Origin: DASPJQ01 sp035299065
GTDB taxonomy: Bacteria > Bacteroidota > Bacteroidia > Flavobacteriales_D > UBA2798
Direction of reading: 5' to 3'
Length of the DNA stretch: 64,000 nt
Assembly: GCA_035299065.1 (NCBI GenBank)
Contig: DATGXI010000038.1
Coordinates: 1-64,000, forward strand
The notes beneath the pieces are model-generated. The model was not told the DNA's origin and ran no database searches. It was given only the letters and a program-made list of their open reading frames with translations. A program made the translations under genes and the position numbers. This document shows, in pieces, positions 26,962 through 36,356 of this stretch (within the stretch, counting starts at the first letter, position 1; each line of letters starts with the position of its first letter).

Positions 26962-27924
26962 TCAATAATATTCGTACACAATAGCCAAAACTATTTCTTT
27001 ACGGCCCTTACCGCTTTCACGCATGCCCCTTAACATGCTCTTTTTATCGTAAAAATATTCCCTTTTGCACCCCTGGTTAAGTCCAAAATAAAAACCACCT
27101 GTTTCGTAACACACCAGCCTTCCATTTACATCATAAGTCCAATGGTAATCCTGGTTCTCTTTTTCCGTCCATCGTTTTTTTCCAATTATTCTGCCAGTAG
27201 AATCCCGTTCCCATTTGCTGCGTTCATAAACAATATCCCATTTATGTGTGTTTTCATTGAATCGTTCTTCAGTTAAGGATGTATCGTACCCATATGCATC
27301 ACAGCTAAAAAACCATTTTGATGTGACATTTCCTTTTGTTGCTTTTCCTCTTTCAAAAGTGATTTTATTCGAAATTTCAAGTGTTTTATAGTTGTTTTTC
27401 CAGGTGCAATCAAAATAACTTACCTGATCCATCTTACCCGTATAATAATCTTTCCATATGGTTTTACGTTGTAAAATATTTCCATTTATATCCCATTTCA
27501 TGAACATTTTTGATTGCCATGTACTTTTCCCGTCCCTGTAGTTTTCACTGCTTACGCAATTCCCTTTTTGATCATAGGTATATTTATATACATTGATAGA
27601 CAAACTATTGTTTGTTTTTTCAATTAATTGCCCTGCTGCATTAAATCGCAAAAGGTATAATTCGTTTTCACTGGAAGGGACAATGACAAAATTGGTGTCA
27701 TTCAAAAAAGACGTTGTGTTTTTTTCTGGAACAATGCAATAATGCATGGTTTTTACCTTGTTACGTTGAATTAGCTCGCTAGAAGGATAACCTACATATT
27801 GATATTCCTTAAGGTTGGCTGGAATTTCTTTTTCAAAAAACTGTGCACCCGCACATATAGATCCAAAATTAAATACGGCCACAAAAATCAACCGCGCATA
27901 TACACTCTTTAAAACCTCACCCAT
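26962..27924 (-). CDS. Exported protein with YD-like repeats
   Basis: The 320-residue protein has a signal peptide (LIFVAVFNFGSICAGAQ). The rest consists of beta-hairpin units resembling the YD/RHS or MORN-like kind, for example YKYTYDQKGNCVSSENYRDG, WDINGNILQRK, RDSTGRIIGKKRW and WTYDVNGRLVCYETG. There is no full RHS cage or toxin domain, so these units probably build a small beta-solenoid that is exported to the periplasm or surface. Its start lies inside the upstream barrel gene (16-base overlap), at the end of a long minus-strand run. Confidence 0.6.
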   Translation of the reverse strand: MGEVLKSVYARLIFVAVFNFGSICAGAQFFEKEIPANLKEYQYVGYPSSELIQRNKVKTMHYCIVPEKNTTSFLNDTNFVIVPSSENELYLLRFNAAGQLIEKTNNSLSINVYKYTYDQKGNCVSSENYRDGKSTWQSKMFMKWDINGNILQRKTIWKDYYTGKMDQVSYFDCTWKNNYKTLEISNKITFERGKATKGNVTSKWFFSCDAYGYDTSLTEERFNENTHKWDIVYERSKWERDSTGRIIGKKRWTEKENQDYHWTYDVNGRLVCYETGGFYFGLNQGCKREYFYDKKSMLRGMRESGKGRKEIVLAIVYEYY

Positions 27925-29162
27925 AATGCCACATACCCATCTTTACCAAAACCATTTGGCGAGTACAATCCATCAATGTGCGATGAACCAAGAACAACAT
28001 GCAAACGCTTGCCCAATTGGGCCTGGTAACGCACACCAACCCTGAAACCACCAAACCCACCGTATGAACCGTGCACTTGAAGGAATGACTTTTTACTGAC
28101 CTTAATGGATGCACCAAGGTAAGGCATAACGTTATAGCCTTCCATTAACTTATAACGTACACCAAATAGTGGTTTTAACCAATAGCCTTTAAGCGGGTTC
28201 ACATAATTACCAAAAAGAAAATCGGCTGGCAAGAAAGATTGGCGTTTTCTCTTTTCGTAACGAATATTCAGGGTGTCTTTCAAATTAGTGCTGCCGGTTA
28301 TTAAACCTTCTTCGGGTCGTGTTATATTATCAACGGTAAATCCATTATACTGCACGTTAGTGTCAGCTAAATAATTCAGTGTTGCTTCATTCCACGCAAT
28401 AAAACCAGCATTGTGTACCTGTAATTGAAAATTCAACAGGTCGGGTAAAATACTATCACGGCCCAACTTAAAATTCCAGTTTAAATCAATGGACATGCCC
28501 ACTCCATTAAATGCATTAAACTTTGTTTTCAGTGTATCTGAACGTGATAAATCGGCTGTGTAATCAAAACGTATGTTTGCTGTGGAGTCATCGGTTAAAA
28601 AATCACCTTTGGTAAGGTTCATGGTTGAAAACGATTGTCCCTTTACTACCGAAACACCAAAGGAAGAGCCTGTACTTGCCTCGGTTATACCAAACCCAAA
28701 TTTCTGAAAAGTATAGCGTGCAAAATTAGCCTGTGCAAGGTTTAGTGTTTGACCAGCATATGGACCATTTCCATAAAACACCAAATCAAACAGTGTTTTA
28801 TTAAAATTAGCTGCAATATGATCATGGTGCTCAATATTTAAATAATATCCAAGCATGGAATCCTTAAATGGATGCCCTGAAAAATCGGTAAAGCGTATAG
28901 AAAAAACCTGTTCTGCTCCAACACTGTTGGAATTTTTTAACCCGTTTGAAACATTGTCTTTGTGCGCCTGGCTTATTTGGCCACCATTCAGGAAATAATT
29001 CATGAAGTAGTTTGGAATGGCTGACGTTTGATAATTAAAATGCGCTGCGGTACGAAGCGTCATTTTTTGAACAGTATCATACTGTACATATTCAGGCAGA
29101 AAATTTTGTGCGTTCAAACTAAACGAACCGCAAACAAAAACTATGGCGAGAATTTTTTTCAT
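27909..29162 (-). CDS. Predicted outer-membrane beta-barrel protein (DUF5723-like)
   Basis: The 417-residue protein has a signal peptide (ILAIVFVCGSFSLNAQ) and a pattern of alternating hydrophobic and polar residues with many Gly, Asn and aromatic residues, ending in YVALWVRF, whose final Phe is the usual outer-membrane barrel signal. Stretches such as LQVHGSYGGFGGFRVGVRY are typical membrane strands. It resembles the large Bacteroidota barrel family annotated as DUF5723, from memory. The neighbouring lipoprotein gene shares an ATGA overlap, and together they may form a surface complex with the secreted propeller upstream. Confidence 0.7.
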   Translation of the reverse strand: MKKILAIVFVCGSFSLNAQNFLPEYVQYDTVQKMTLRTAAHFNYQTSAIPNYFMNYFLNGGQISQAHKDNVSNGLKNSNSVGAEQVFSIRFTDFSGHPFKDSMLGYYLNIEHHDHIAANFNKTLFDLVFYGNGPYAGQTLNLAQANFARYTFQKFGFGITEASTGSSFGVSVVKGQSFSTMNLTKGDFLTDDSTANIRFDYTADLSRSDTLKTKFNAFNGVGMSIDLNWNFKLGRDSILPDLLNFQLQVHNAGFIAWNEATLNYLADTNVQYNGFTVDNITRPEEGLITGSTNLKDTLNIRYEKRKRQSFLPADFLFGNYVNPLKGYWLKPLFGVRYKLMEGYNVMPYLGASIKVSKKSFLQVHGSYGGFGGFRVGVRYQAQLGKRLHVVLGSSHIDGLYSPNGFGKDGYVALWVRF

Positions 29163-30742
29163 TCCTGGGTGAGATAGTCGGCTAATACAGAAATTTGTGT
29201 TTTGAAACGCTGGGATGTATAAATACTTACAAATGTTCCCGCAGGTGTGGTATCAAATTGTGTGTGTATAACAACCTTTTTTGCACGGTAAGCCGTCAAA
29301 ATGTTTTCATCTGTCAAATCACTGTATACCGTTTGATAATTGGTTACACCACTTGAAATGGCTGTACTGGATAAATTTCCATCAATTACTGTTGGGTTCA
29401 ATAAATTTCCAATCACCATGTTATTTTCATCCAGCAGGATTACTTTAAGTGTCGATTTTAGCGGGAGACCGTTTGCAACATTGAATTTAACGCGCCCCCT
29501 TAAAATTTTTCCATTGCCATCGTATTTTCCAAGATCAAAATCCAGTGTGTCGGCCAACACGAGCTGTGATGCTACCAGGTTTAACGGAATGTTCATGTTT
29601 AACCCGAGTTCAACCTTACTGTTTCCATAAATAAAATCAGTGTGCGCTGAAACGTTACCCAACGGGTTTAACTCCAGTCCGAATTTATACTTAACAACAT
29701 CAGGGAGCAATTCAATAAACGATTCAATGTTTGAATTGGTAGAATTCAGATCCACTTCATACACATATGGATCGGCATACCAACCCATGTCAGTGGCGCG
29801 GTTAAAATTGAGCATTTGACCAATAAACGAATGATTCAGCAAAACTGAATTTCCATTGGAGGTTTTGTATCCCATGAGCGTATCAAGGTGCACGCGCACA
29901 TCGGCACCCATGCCATTGGATATGGTAAGTTTTGCATCAACCTGCGAAAGGTCTAATGTTGGAGAACCTATATTATTCAGGAAATTCAACGCATATGATT
30001 GCAAGGGCTCATTACTGGTAAAATTTCCAAAATACCCGCGAATATAGGATGGTTTCATACCATGAAAGTTTGCTTTGAAACGCACAAGCACGGTAGCCGC
30101 TGGTACAGAAACACCTGTAACACCTGGTGCAAGTTGGGCAGATAAATAAGTTTCGTACGTATTAAAAGAATTGTGTAGCGGCCCCGTTAAATCCAAAATG
30201 GCACCCGAAAGATCAAACGTTCCGGTAACAGTTGTTGGTGAGGCGGGCGAGCCTGGTGGAATTGTCACATTTAATGTAATGGGCGATCCTCCAATGGTAC
30301 CTGTTGTTATGGTATACGTTACTACCGTTGTATCGCTAACCATGCTTTGAACGCTATAATCAATATAACCTTGTTCCAGGTTAATTTGCGTGAGCTCGGC
30401 TCCGTTAGCCTGTATGCTGTTGTTGTCATAATCTGAATACAAGGTTGAGCCGCTTGAAAACGTTGTTGCAAGTAATGAAAACAATGAGTCCTTTATGGTT
30501 GAATCAGCAAGACCCAGTAAGGTGTCTATTCCATAACTAAATAACACTTCATCAAAAACAAGGTTAATGGAATTATCGGCATTTACCTGTATGAGTGAGT
30601 CTGGAATAAGGTCTTCAATACCTATATCACTCGTTATTAATGGCGCGTTAAGGTTTGTTTCCCATGAAGGTGTTTTAAATTCACGCCTGCAGGAAGTAAT
30701 TGCCAGGGCAAACAAAAAAGCAAGTATTAATATCCGTTTCAT
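29159..30742 (-). CDS. Lipoprotein of unknown function, beta-rich
   Basis: The 527-residue product has a lipoprotein signal (LAFLFALAITSCRRE). The rest is beta-rich with many Thr, Ser and Asn, and no Walker, hydrolase or carbohydrate-binding motif that I recognise. It contains repeated amphipathic segments such as SYIRGYFGNF and LDLSQVDAKLTI. It overlaps by 4 bases both with the secreted propeller gene before it and with the barrel gene after it, so the three are translationally coupled. A surface-exposed accessory to the propeller is the simplest guess. Confidence 0.65.
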   Translation of the reverse strand: MKRILILAFLFALAITSCRREFKTPSWETNLNAPLITSDIGIEDLIPDSLIQVNADNSINLVFDEVLFSYGIDTLLGLADSTIKDSLFSLLATTFSSGSTLYSDYDNNSIQANGAELTQINLEQGYIDYSVQSMVSDTTVVTYTITTGTIGGSPITLNVTIPPGSPASPTTVTGTFDLSGAILDLTGPLHNSFNTYETYLSAQLAPGVTGVSVPAATVLVRFKANFHGMKPSYIRGYFGNFTSNEPLQSYALNFLNNIGSPTLDLSQVDAKLTISNGMGADVRVHLDTLMGYKTSNGNSVLLNHSFIGQMLNFNRATDMGWYADPYVYEVDLNSTNSNIESFIELLPDVVKYKFGLELNPLGNVSAHTDFIYGNSKVELGLNMNIPLNLVASQLVLADTLDFDLGKYDGNGKILRGRVKFNVANGLPLKSTLKVILLDENNMVIGNLLNPTVIDGNLSSTAISSGVTNYQTVYSDLTDENILTAYRAKKVVIHTQFDTTPAGTFVSIYTSQRFKTQISVLADYLTQE

Positions 30743-33513
30743 TTTCGCACAATTATTTTTTGCGATTTTTTCAATCGCCCGTTTACAACCGTTACAACAT
30801 ACGTTCCATTGTTCACAACAGCAAAGTCATTCACCGGTATGCCTGCATGCGCTTTTCTTCCAAGAATAAGCACCAGTTTTTTTTCATACACTTTTTGCCC
30901 TGTAAGGTTATGTATAAAAATGGTGGTTGGGTCAGCTACAACCGGCACAAATTCAAGGTTAAGTTGTGTACTAACGGGATTGGGATATACGTTAGCAAAT
31001 AGCTCTTGCGAACCATTTTGCATACCCACAAAGGCAGGTTCAATGTGGGCCGAGTAAAAACCTGCGCCATGTGTTGCAACTACAATTTTTCCATCATACG
31101 GCCTTGACTGTATCATATTTACATTCATGTTGCCAATTGTTCCTGCACCTTCCTGCACCCACACCGTATTGGTATCATCAATCGTGTTGGTTGAATACAG
31201 ACCGGTACTTGTTCCCACAAATAAGGTTGGGCTTGGCCATGAAGGATAAAGTTCGCCCCAGTATACTGCCGGTCCGTTGCCCGTTCCGTTACTGTTTTGT
31301 TCAAGGTTACCGCTTATATTACTCCAGTTATTTCCGCTATCGGTACTGTAAAATACACTTTTTACATTATAGTTTGAAAACGTAACCATAATCTGAGTTG
31401 AGTCAAATGGATTCACACTTATTGAGCTTACATAAGCGTTTACTGGAAACAAGGGGCTTGTCAAAACTGCTTTTTTATGCGTGGATGTATCGGCATTATA
31501 AAGTTTCAGTATTTTTCCTTTGGAAGTACCATACATAACCGTATTGGGCATGGCTTTACTCATTTCAATACAGGTCACATAACCGTATGTGCCGCTAGGT
31601 ACGGTTGACATAAGTAAGGTTGTCCAACCTGTTGCACACGTATCGGTACGATTCCCGTCCATGGGCAAAACATCAATAATATCATTACGCAGTATACGAT
31701 AATTCTGAACCATGTACATACGCCCCGGATTATTGGGATCCATAATGAATGGATTTATAAAATTGGTTGTAGCAAGCTTATTTGGATCAATGCGTGTAAC
31801 CAGCGAGGTATCTCCATCGTCTGTTACATTTACTTTGAACATTTTTCCCTGTTGGGTTGAAAATATGTAATACGGCCTTCCTTCCGGAATGTGTGCATAT
31901 GACCCATCTCCATTGAGTACCCATTTCCATAACGAGTCCAGGTGGTTGGCATTGGTAAACCAGCTGCCATTGTCTTGAGCACCGCCCACAAGCATATCAC
32001 TTGAAACGTCTCCCGTTTCCTGAAATACGGTATAAAACTGCGAATTAATATAGCCATTGTTCATGCTTGTCCAGGTAACAACAGGCGCTGTAATGTCACT
32101 GGTAATGTATACACCCCCATCGTTAATTGACATGGCTTTATTCGGGTTTGAACCGTAAAACATCAATCCATGCTGATCCGGATGATGATTGTCATATACG
32201 TAATCGGAATAATTGGACGGTGTGCATTTGTATCCACCAATCCAACTTGTATTTGCGGTTGAAGTAAACTGATCGGTTGAACGGTAAACATTTGTACCAC
32301 CAAGTATAATGGTATTCGTGTCGGTAGGGTGCCATGCAATGCATACATCATAACCGCCCTGCGTGGTAAATTTTGCGAAATTAAATCCTGAAGGAGAAAT
32401 ACAACTGTCATTTGGAATATTTACCGAACGGTCTTCCCAAACACCACCGGTGTCGCTACCATCACCACTCAGGTATGTATACTTAAACAAAGAATGTTCG
32501 TTTAGTCCCGCACCAGGTGTTTCACCAATAAACATCAACTGATTTTCATTTGAAGGGTTATAGGCCATCACCATTCGTTGGTAATTTACAGGCCATCCTG
32601 TGGATGGTAAAATATTTGTCCAGGTAATTCCATCCGTACTCCTGTAAACTCCTTTGTCAGGACCATCGCTTGATAAATACGCGTAAAATTTTCCGGATGG
32701 TGTTATAATTACATCGCTGTAATCTGACGTTTGCGTTACCGAAGTATCAACGCCCAATACGGGTGTCCAGCTGGTTCCACCGTTTGTACTCCTGAACACA
32801 CCGTTGTAAACTGCTGCCAGCACAACATCATCAGTTGTATTGGTATGATCGGTCACAATGCGCCAAACATAATCCATGTCACCATTTGTATAGCTTGTTT
32901 GTGGTGTATTCGAAACTGTTGATGGAAGCAATGCCCATGTTTCACCATTGTCTGTTGACTTATAAATTCCGTTTCCGCCAAAGGGAGCGCTGTAGGACGA
33001 TGCGCTTGCTACCGGATAATATTCTCCTGTGCCGGCATACCAGGTGTCTTCTTTACCTGTACGTTTATCCTGTACAACACTTGTTACGCTGTGCAATTGT
33101 AAACTGGTTGTGGTTTTATACCAGGTGGCCATTCCATCAACCGATTTCCATAATCCACCGGTTACACCACCGGCAATAACAACATTTTCATCGCGCACAT
33201 CGTAAGCTGCTCCGCGGGTTCGGCCTCCCAGTTGCTTAGGGCCAATTTGTGACCAGCTCAACGCGCGGCTCATGTTATGTGGAATTGTTTGTGCAAATTC
33301 AAGTTCAGCCTTTCGTATACCAACCGGTATTAAACCTGTGGCCGGATCAGCCAGGCGATCCATATTCCATTGCGCCCATGAATTGTGATCTTCAACATCA
33401 CCAATACCCATAGGAGCTGAATCGGTATACACAATTTTTTTTACAGGCAACTCAACAAATGTTGATGCTACTGTAACAAAAAACATAAAAAAGAAAATAA
33501 GTATCCTGTTCAT
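30739..33513 (-). CDS. Secreted BNR/sortilin-like beta-propeller with type IX sorting domain
   Basis: The 924-residue protein has a signal peptide (LIFFFMFFVTVASTFVE) and a long array of BNR/VPS10-like propeller units with the Asp-box pattern S-x-D-x-G-x-T-W: STDNGETWALL, STNGGTSWTPV, STDGITWTNI, STDSGNNWSNI. The array spans about 70-800, which would make two propellers. The last 83 residues are a type IX sorting domain (VYPNPVST). These proteins often bind glycans or act as proteases or adhesins; no catalytic residues can be assigned. It starts 17 bases after aroA and overlaps the lipoprotein gene after it by 4 bases. Confidence 0.85.
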   Translation of the reverse strand: MNRILIFFFMFFVTVASTFVELPVKKIVYTDSAPMGIGDVEDHNSWAQWNMDRLADPATGLIPVGIRKAELEFAQTIPHNMSRALSWSQIGPKQLGGRTRGAAYDVRDENVVIAGGVTGGLWKSVDGMATWYKTTTSLQLHSVTSVVQDKRTGKEDTWYAGTGEYYPVASASSYSAPFGGNGIYKSTDNGETWALLPSTVSNTPQTSYTNGDMDYVWRIVTDHTNTTDDVVLAAVYNGVFRSTNGGTSWTPVLGVDTSVTQTSDYSDVIITPSGKFYAYLSSDGPDKGVYRSTDGITWTNILPSTGWPVNYQRMVMAYNPSNENQLMFIGETPGAGLNEHSLFKYTYLSGDGSDTGGVWEDRSVNIPNDSCISPSGFNFAKFTTQGGYDVCIAWHPTDTNTIILGGTNVYRSTDQFTSTANTSWIGGYKCTPSNYSDYVYDNHHPDQHGLMFYGSNPNKAMSINDGGVYITSDITAPVVTWTSMNNGYINSQFYTVFQETGDVSSDMLVGGAQDNGSWFTNANHLDSLWKWVLNGDGSYAHIPEGRPYYIFSTQQGKMFKVNVTDDGDTSLVTRIDPNKLATTNFINPFIMDPNNPGRMYMVQNYRILRNDIIDVLPMDGNRTDTCATGWTTLLMSTVPSGTYGYVTCIEMSKAMPNTVMYGTSKGKILKLYNADTSTHKKAVLTSPLFPVNAYVSSISVNPFDSTQIMVTFSNYNVKSVFYSTDSGNNWSNISGNLEQNSNGTGNGPAVYWGELYPSWPSPTLFVGTSTGLYSTNTIDDTNTVWVQEGAGTIGNMNVNMIQSRPYDGKIVVATHGAGFYSAHIEPAFVGMQNGSQELFANVYPNPVSTQLNLEFVPVVADPTTIFIHNLTGQKVYEKKLVLILGRKAHAGIPVNDFAVVNNGTYVVTVVNGRLKKSQKIIVRK

Positions 33514-33530
33514 TCAATGCAAATCGTTGG

Positions 33531-34778
33531 TTAAATATCGATATTTTCCGCCATACAACCAAGGGATTTCAGGTCCTGCCAGTAATTGATGTATGATTTA
33601 TTGACAACGTCTCTGTTTTGAATGATTAATTCACCTGTTTTTTGAACCAGAGGTGCAAAACTCATTGCCATACGATGATCGTCATAGGTATGAATCAAGC
33701 CTTTATAAATTTTAAAACCTGAAGCATCAAATGACAATAGATTACCCTGTTCAACCTTATTTATTACCTCAAAACGTTCAAGTTCGGTTTTTAAGGCCAG
33801 TATACGGTCTGTTTCCTTGAGGGAAAGGGTTTCTAAACCTGTAAGATTCGCTTCTTTCACTTGGCTTCCTGCACAAATAACCGCTACGGTTTGGGCTATG
33901 TCAGGACATTCTGTAAAATCCATGTCAAATTTTACCACACGTGAACTACCTTTTTTTTCAAGAAGTATGCCTGTATTGGTTGAAATTGTTTTCACACCAA
34001 ATTTTTCAGCAGCTTTTACAATGGCCCTGTCACCCTGGTTTGACAAAAGGCTAACACCCTTTAAACCGATTAGGGCATTTTCGCTTAAAGCAGCCCAGGC
34101 AAAATAATACGATGCGCTGCTCCAGTCACCTTCAATTGTGTATTCGTGTGCAAGGTATTTACCGGGATTCACACACAGTGTATTGTTTTTCCATTGTACA
34201 TCAACTCCAAACTCTTTCATTACCTGAATGGTTAAATGTATGTATGATGAAGAAACAATGTTTCCGGTCAACTCCACCTCAATTCCATTGGCAAAATAAG
34301 GTGCACACAGTAGAATTGACGATATAAACTGGCTGCTTATGCCAGCAGGTAAACTTACCTTTCCACCCTTTATGTGCGAAGGATAAATTTTCAACGGTGC
34401 AAAACCGGGTCGGCTTAAATACTCAATTTTTGCTCCCAGGGAAACAAGCGAATTAACCAATACGCCCATAGGCCGCTGTTGCATACGCTCACTGCCTGTC
34501 AAAATAATTTCTTTACCGGTCAGGCAACAATATGTTGCCAAAAAACGCATGACCGTTCCGGCAGGGCCAGCATTTAATTCTATTATTTTATCCGTTGAAT
34601 TAAGCTTATCAAGAAGTGCAACAAGTGTCTGTGTATCGTCACTTTCAGAAAGGTTATTGAGTTTACACGCGTGGCCGGTTAAGGCGTCAATAACAAGCGC
34701 CCTGTTACTTAAACTTTTTGAGGCAACGGGGCTAATTTCGCCTCTTGGAAAATCACAGTATGTAAGTTTAACGTTCAT
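33531..34778 (-). CDS. aroA: 3-phosphoshikimate 1-carboxyvinyltransferase (EPSP synthase)
   Basis: The 415-residue enzyme catalyses the sixth step of the shikimate pathway, adding enolpyruvyl from PEP to shikimate-3-phosphate. The conserved parts are seen: SKSLSNRALVIDAL for the substrate-binding Lys, LNAGPAGTVMRFLAT, which replaces the usual NAGTAMRPL, RMQQRPMG, and LKETDRILALKTEL and TYDDHRMAMSFAPL near the C-terminus. In the second motif GPAGT replaces the GNAGT of many homologues. It shares a 1-base TAATG overlap with aroB upstream and is followed after 17 bases by a secreted propeller gene. Confidence 0.9.
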   Translation of the reverse strand: MNVKLTYCDFPRGEISPVASKSLSNRALVIDALTGHACKLNNLSESDDTQTLVALLDKLNSTDKIIELNAGPAGTVMRFLATYCCLTGKEIILTGSERMQQRPMGVLVNSLVSLGAKIEYLSRPGFAPLKIYPSHIKGGKVSLPAGISSQFISSILLCAPYFANGIEVELTGNIVSSSYIHLTIQVMKEFGVDVQWKNNTLCVNPGKYLAHEYTIEGDWSSASYYFAWAALSENALIGLKGVSLLSNQGDRAIVKAAEKFGVKTISTNTGILLEKKGSSRVVKFDMDFTECPDIAQTVAVICAGSQVKEANLTGLETLSLKETDRILALKTELERFEVINKVEQGNLLSFDASGFKIYKGLIHTYDDHRMAMSFAPLVQKTGELIIQNRDVVNKSYINYWQDLKSLGCMAENIDI

Positions 34779-35845
34779 TATAGCATCCTGTAACGGTTTA
34801 ACGCAACATCAATGTCCTGCGGCAGAACCGGCTGGTCAAACTCAGGATTTCCTATGTCTCGCATTAAGGTAAAGTTGTATTCACTGCCCCGGTTTTTTTT
34901 GTCGGTTTTCATGATTTCAATCAGGCGAATAAAATCTCCTTTTTCCAATTTCACTTTTGAATAAAATTCATTCAGAAAACCAATGATTTTTTGAGTTGTT
35001 TCAGGATTAAAACCAAGTTTTGTTTCCGAAATAAATAATTCCACAATCATTCCGGCTACTATCGCTTCACCATGTTTCAAATGAGGTTTGTCGGTTTCAA
35101 GAAAAAATGTTTCAATGGCATGCCCAACTGTATGACCAAAATTTAAAATTTTGCGTAAGCCTTTTTCATTTGCATCGGCTGTTACTATTTTACTTTTGAA
35201 TTGAACAGACCTGTATAATAATTGCTGAATAGCTGCTTTATTGGTTATGGTAGCATTGGTAAGTTCGTTCCATGCTTCAGCACTTTCAAGAATAGCATGT
35301 TTTATCATTTCCGCATAACCGTTTAACCATTCCCGCTTGGACAGCGTATCCAGAAAATCAATATCTACAAATACAGCCATGGGTTCGTAAAATAGTCCCA
35401 CCTGGTTTTTGAATGCATCCAGGTCAACGGCTGTTTTTCCTCCCACAGAAGCATCGGCTTGCGCAAGTAAAGTGGTTGGAATATTAAAATAGGGTATGCC
35501 ACGTTTAAATGTTCCGGCAACAAATCCACCCAAATCGGTAACAACACCGCCTCCAAGATTTATCAGCACCGAATTCCGGGTGGCACCCATTTCAAGCAAG
35601 GTTTGCCAAATGGACTTGCACGTATCAATGGTTTTATTTTCTTCGCCATATTCAAATTCCAGCACATGAAAGTTGGCATACTGCTCATTTCCTGAAATGA
35701 ACTTGTGCAGGCAGAATTTACTGGTATTGGTATCGGTCAATACAAATACTTTATCAACCTGGGGCATTTTTTTTAAATAGCCCATAAGATCGCCCGAAGC
35801 AATGCTTCCAAAAATAACATCGTGTTTTGAGGAAGAAACTTTCAT
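34778..35845 (-). CDS. aroB: 3-dehydroquinate synthase
   Basis: The 355-residue enzyme converts DAHP to 3-dehydroquinate, the second shikimate step, with NAD and a divalent metal. Visible hallmarks are GGGVVTDLGGFVAGTFKRG, FNIPTTLLAQADASVGGKTAVDL, GYAEMIKHA with a metal-ligand Glu, and LNFGHTVGHAIETFF and LKHGEAIVAGM with the metal-binding His residues. The length is normal. It overlaps the MazG-like gene by 4 bases upstream and aroA by 1 base downstream, so mazG-aroB-aroA form a tight operon. Confidence 0.95.
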   Translation of the reverse strand: MKVSSSKHDVIFGSIASGDLMGYLKKMPQVDKVFVLTDTNTSKFCLHKFISGNEQYANFHVLEFEYGEENKTIDTCKSIWQTLLEMGATRNSVLINLGGGVVTDLGGFVAGTFKRGIPYFNIPTTLLAQADASVGGKTAVDLDAFKNQVGLFYEPMAVFVDIDFLDTLSKREWLNGYAEMIKHAILESAEAWNELTNATITNKAAIQQLLYRSVQFKSKIVTADANEKGLRKILNFGHTVGHAIETFFLETDKPHLKHGEAIVAGMIVELFISETKLGFNPETTQKIIGFLNEFYSKVKLEKGDFIRLIEIMKTDKKNRGSEYNFTLMRDIGNPEFDQPVLPQDIDVALNRYRML

Positions 35846-36177
35846 GGCCTGGCTTTTAGTTTTGGATTGCGTTTGTGACGTGTTTTATCACGTGTAGATT
35901 TTTTATGCATATTCTTTTTAAATGCATCGGTTAAATCAATGCCTGTTTGGTTGGCAAGGCATACAAGAACAAACAGCACATCAGCCAGCTCATCGGCCAG
36001 GTTTGCCTTTGACTCTGCTTTTTTTGACGACTGCTCACCATATTTACGGGCCATGATGCGCGCCACTTCGCCCACCTCTTCCATCAGTATGGCTGTATTG
36101 GTAAGCTCATTAAAATAACGAACACCTTTTTCTTTAATCCATTTATCAACTATTTGCTGCGATTCTTTTAGCGTCAT
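35842..36177 (-). CDS. MazG-like nucleotide pyrophosphohydrolase
   Basis: The 111-residue all-helical protein carries the MazG metal-binding motifs EEVGEVAR and ELADVLFVLVCLAN (E-x2-E and E-x2-D), so it should hydrolyse a nucleoside triphosphate or a related nucleotide to the monophosphate. The short length fits the single-domain MazG-like group. The C-terminus is Lys/Arg-rich (HKKSTRDKTRHKRNPKLKARP begins the tail), which could bind nucleic acid. It is the first gene of the run that continues into aroB, aroA and the secreted propeller. Confidence 0.85.
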   Translation of the reverse strand: MTLKESQQIVDKWIKEKGVRYFNELTNTAILMEEVGEVARIMARKYGEQSSKKAESKANLADELADVLFVLVCLANQTGIDLTDAFKKNMHKKSTRDKTRHKRNPKLKARP

Positions 36178-36356
36178 TCTTCTTCAAATAATACCGTTCA
36201 TACTTATGTGACTTGTATAATCAGGAGTTTTATTGGTGCTTTTAATCCTCTTTATTTTCCTAACTATATGGTGTAGTTGAACTTCGTTTGGTTGCCTGGC
36301 CCATGTCTTCATAAGCGTTAGCGGCCCTCACTGTTTTTTGTCTAATTTAGCTGAAT

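Noticed and set aside
26962..27924. YD-like repeats considered as a polymorphic toxin, with 26306-26956 as immunity gene
   Set aside because: The protein is only 320 residues, has no RHS core or C-terminal toxin domain, and the acidic gene is on the opposite strand and linked to the kinase.
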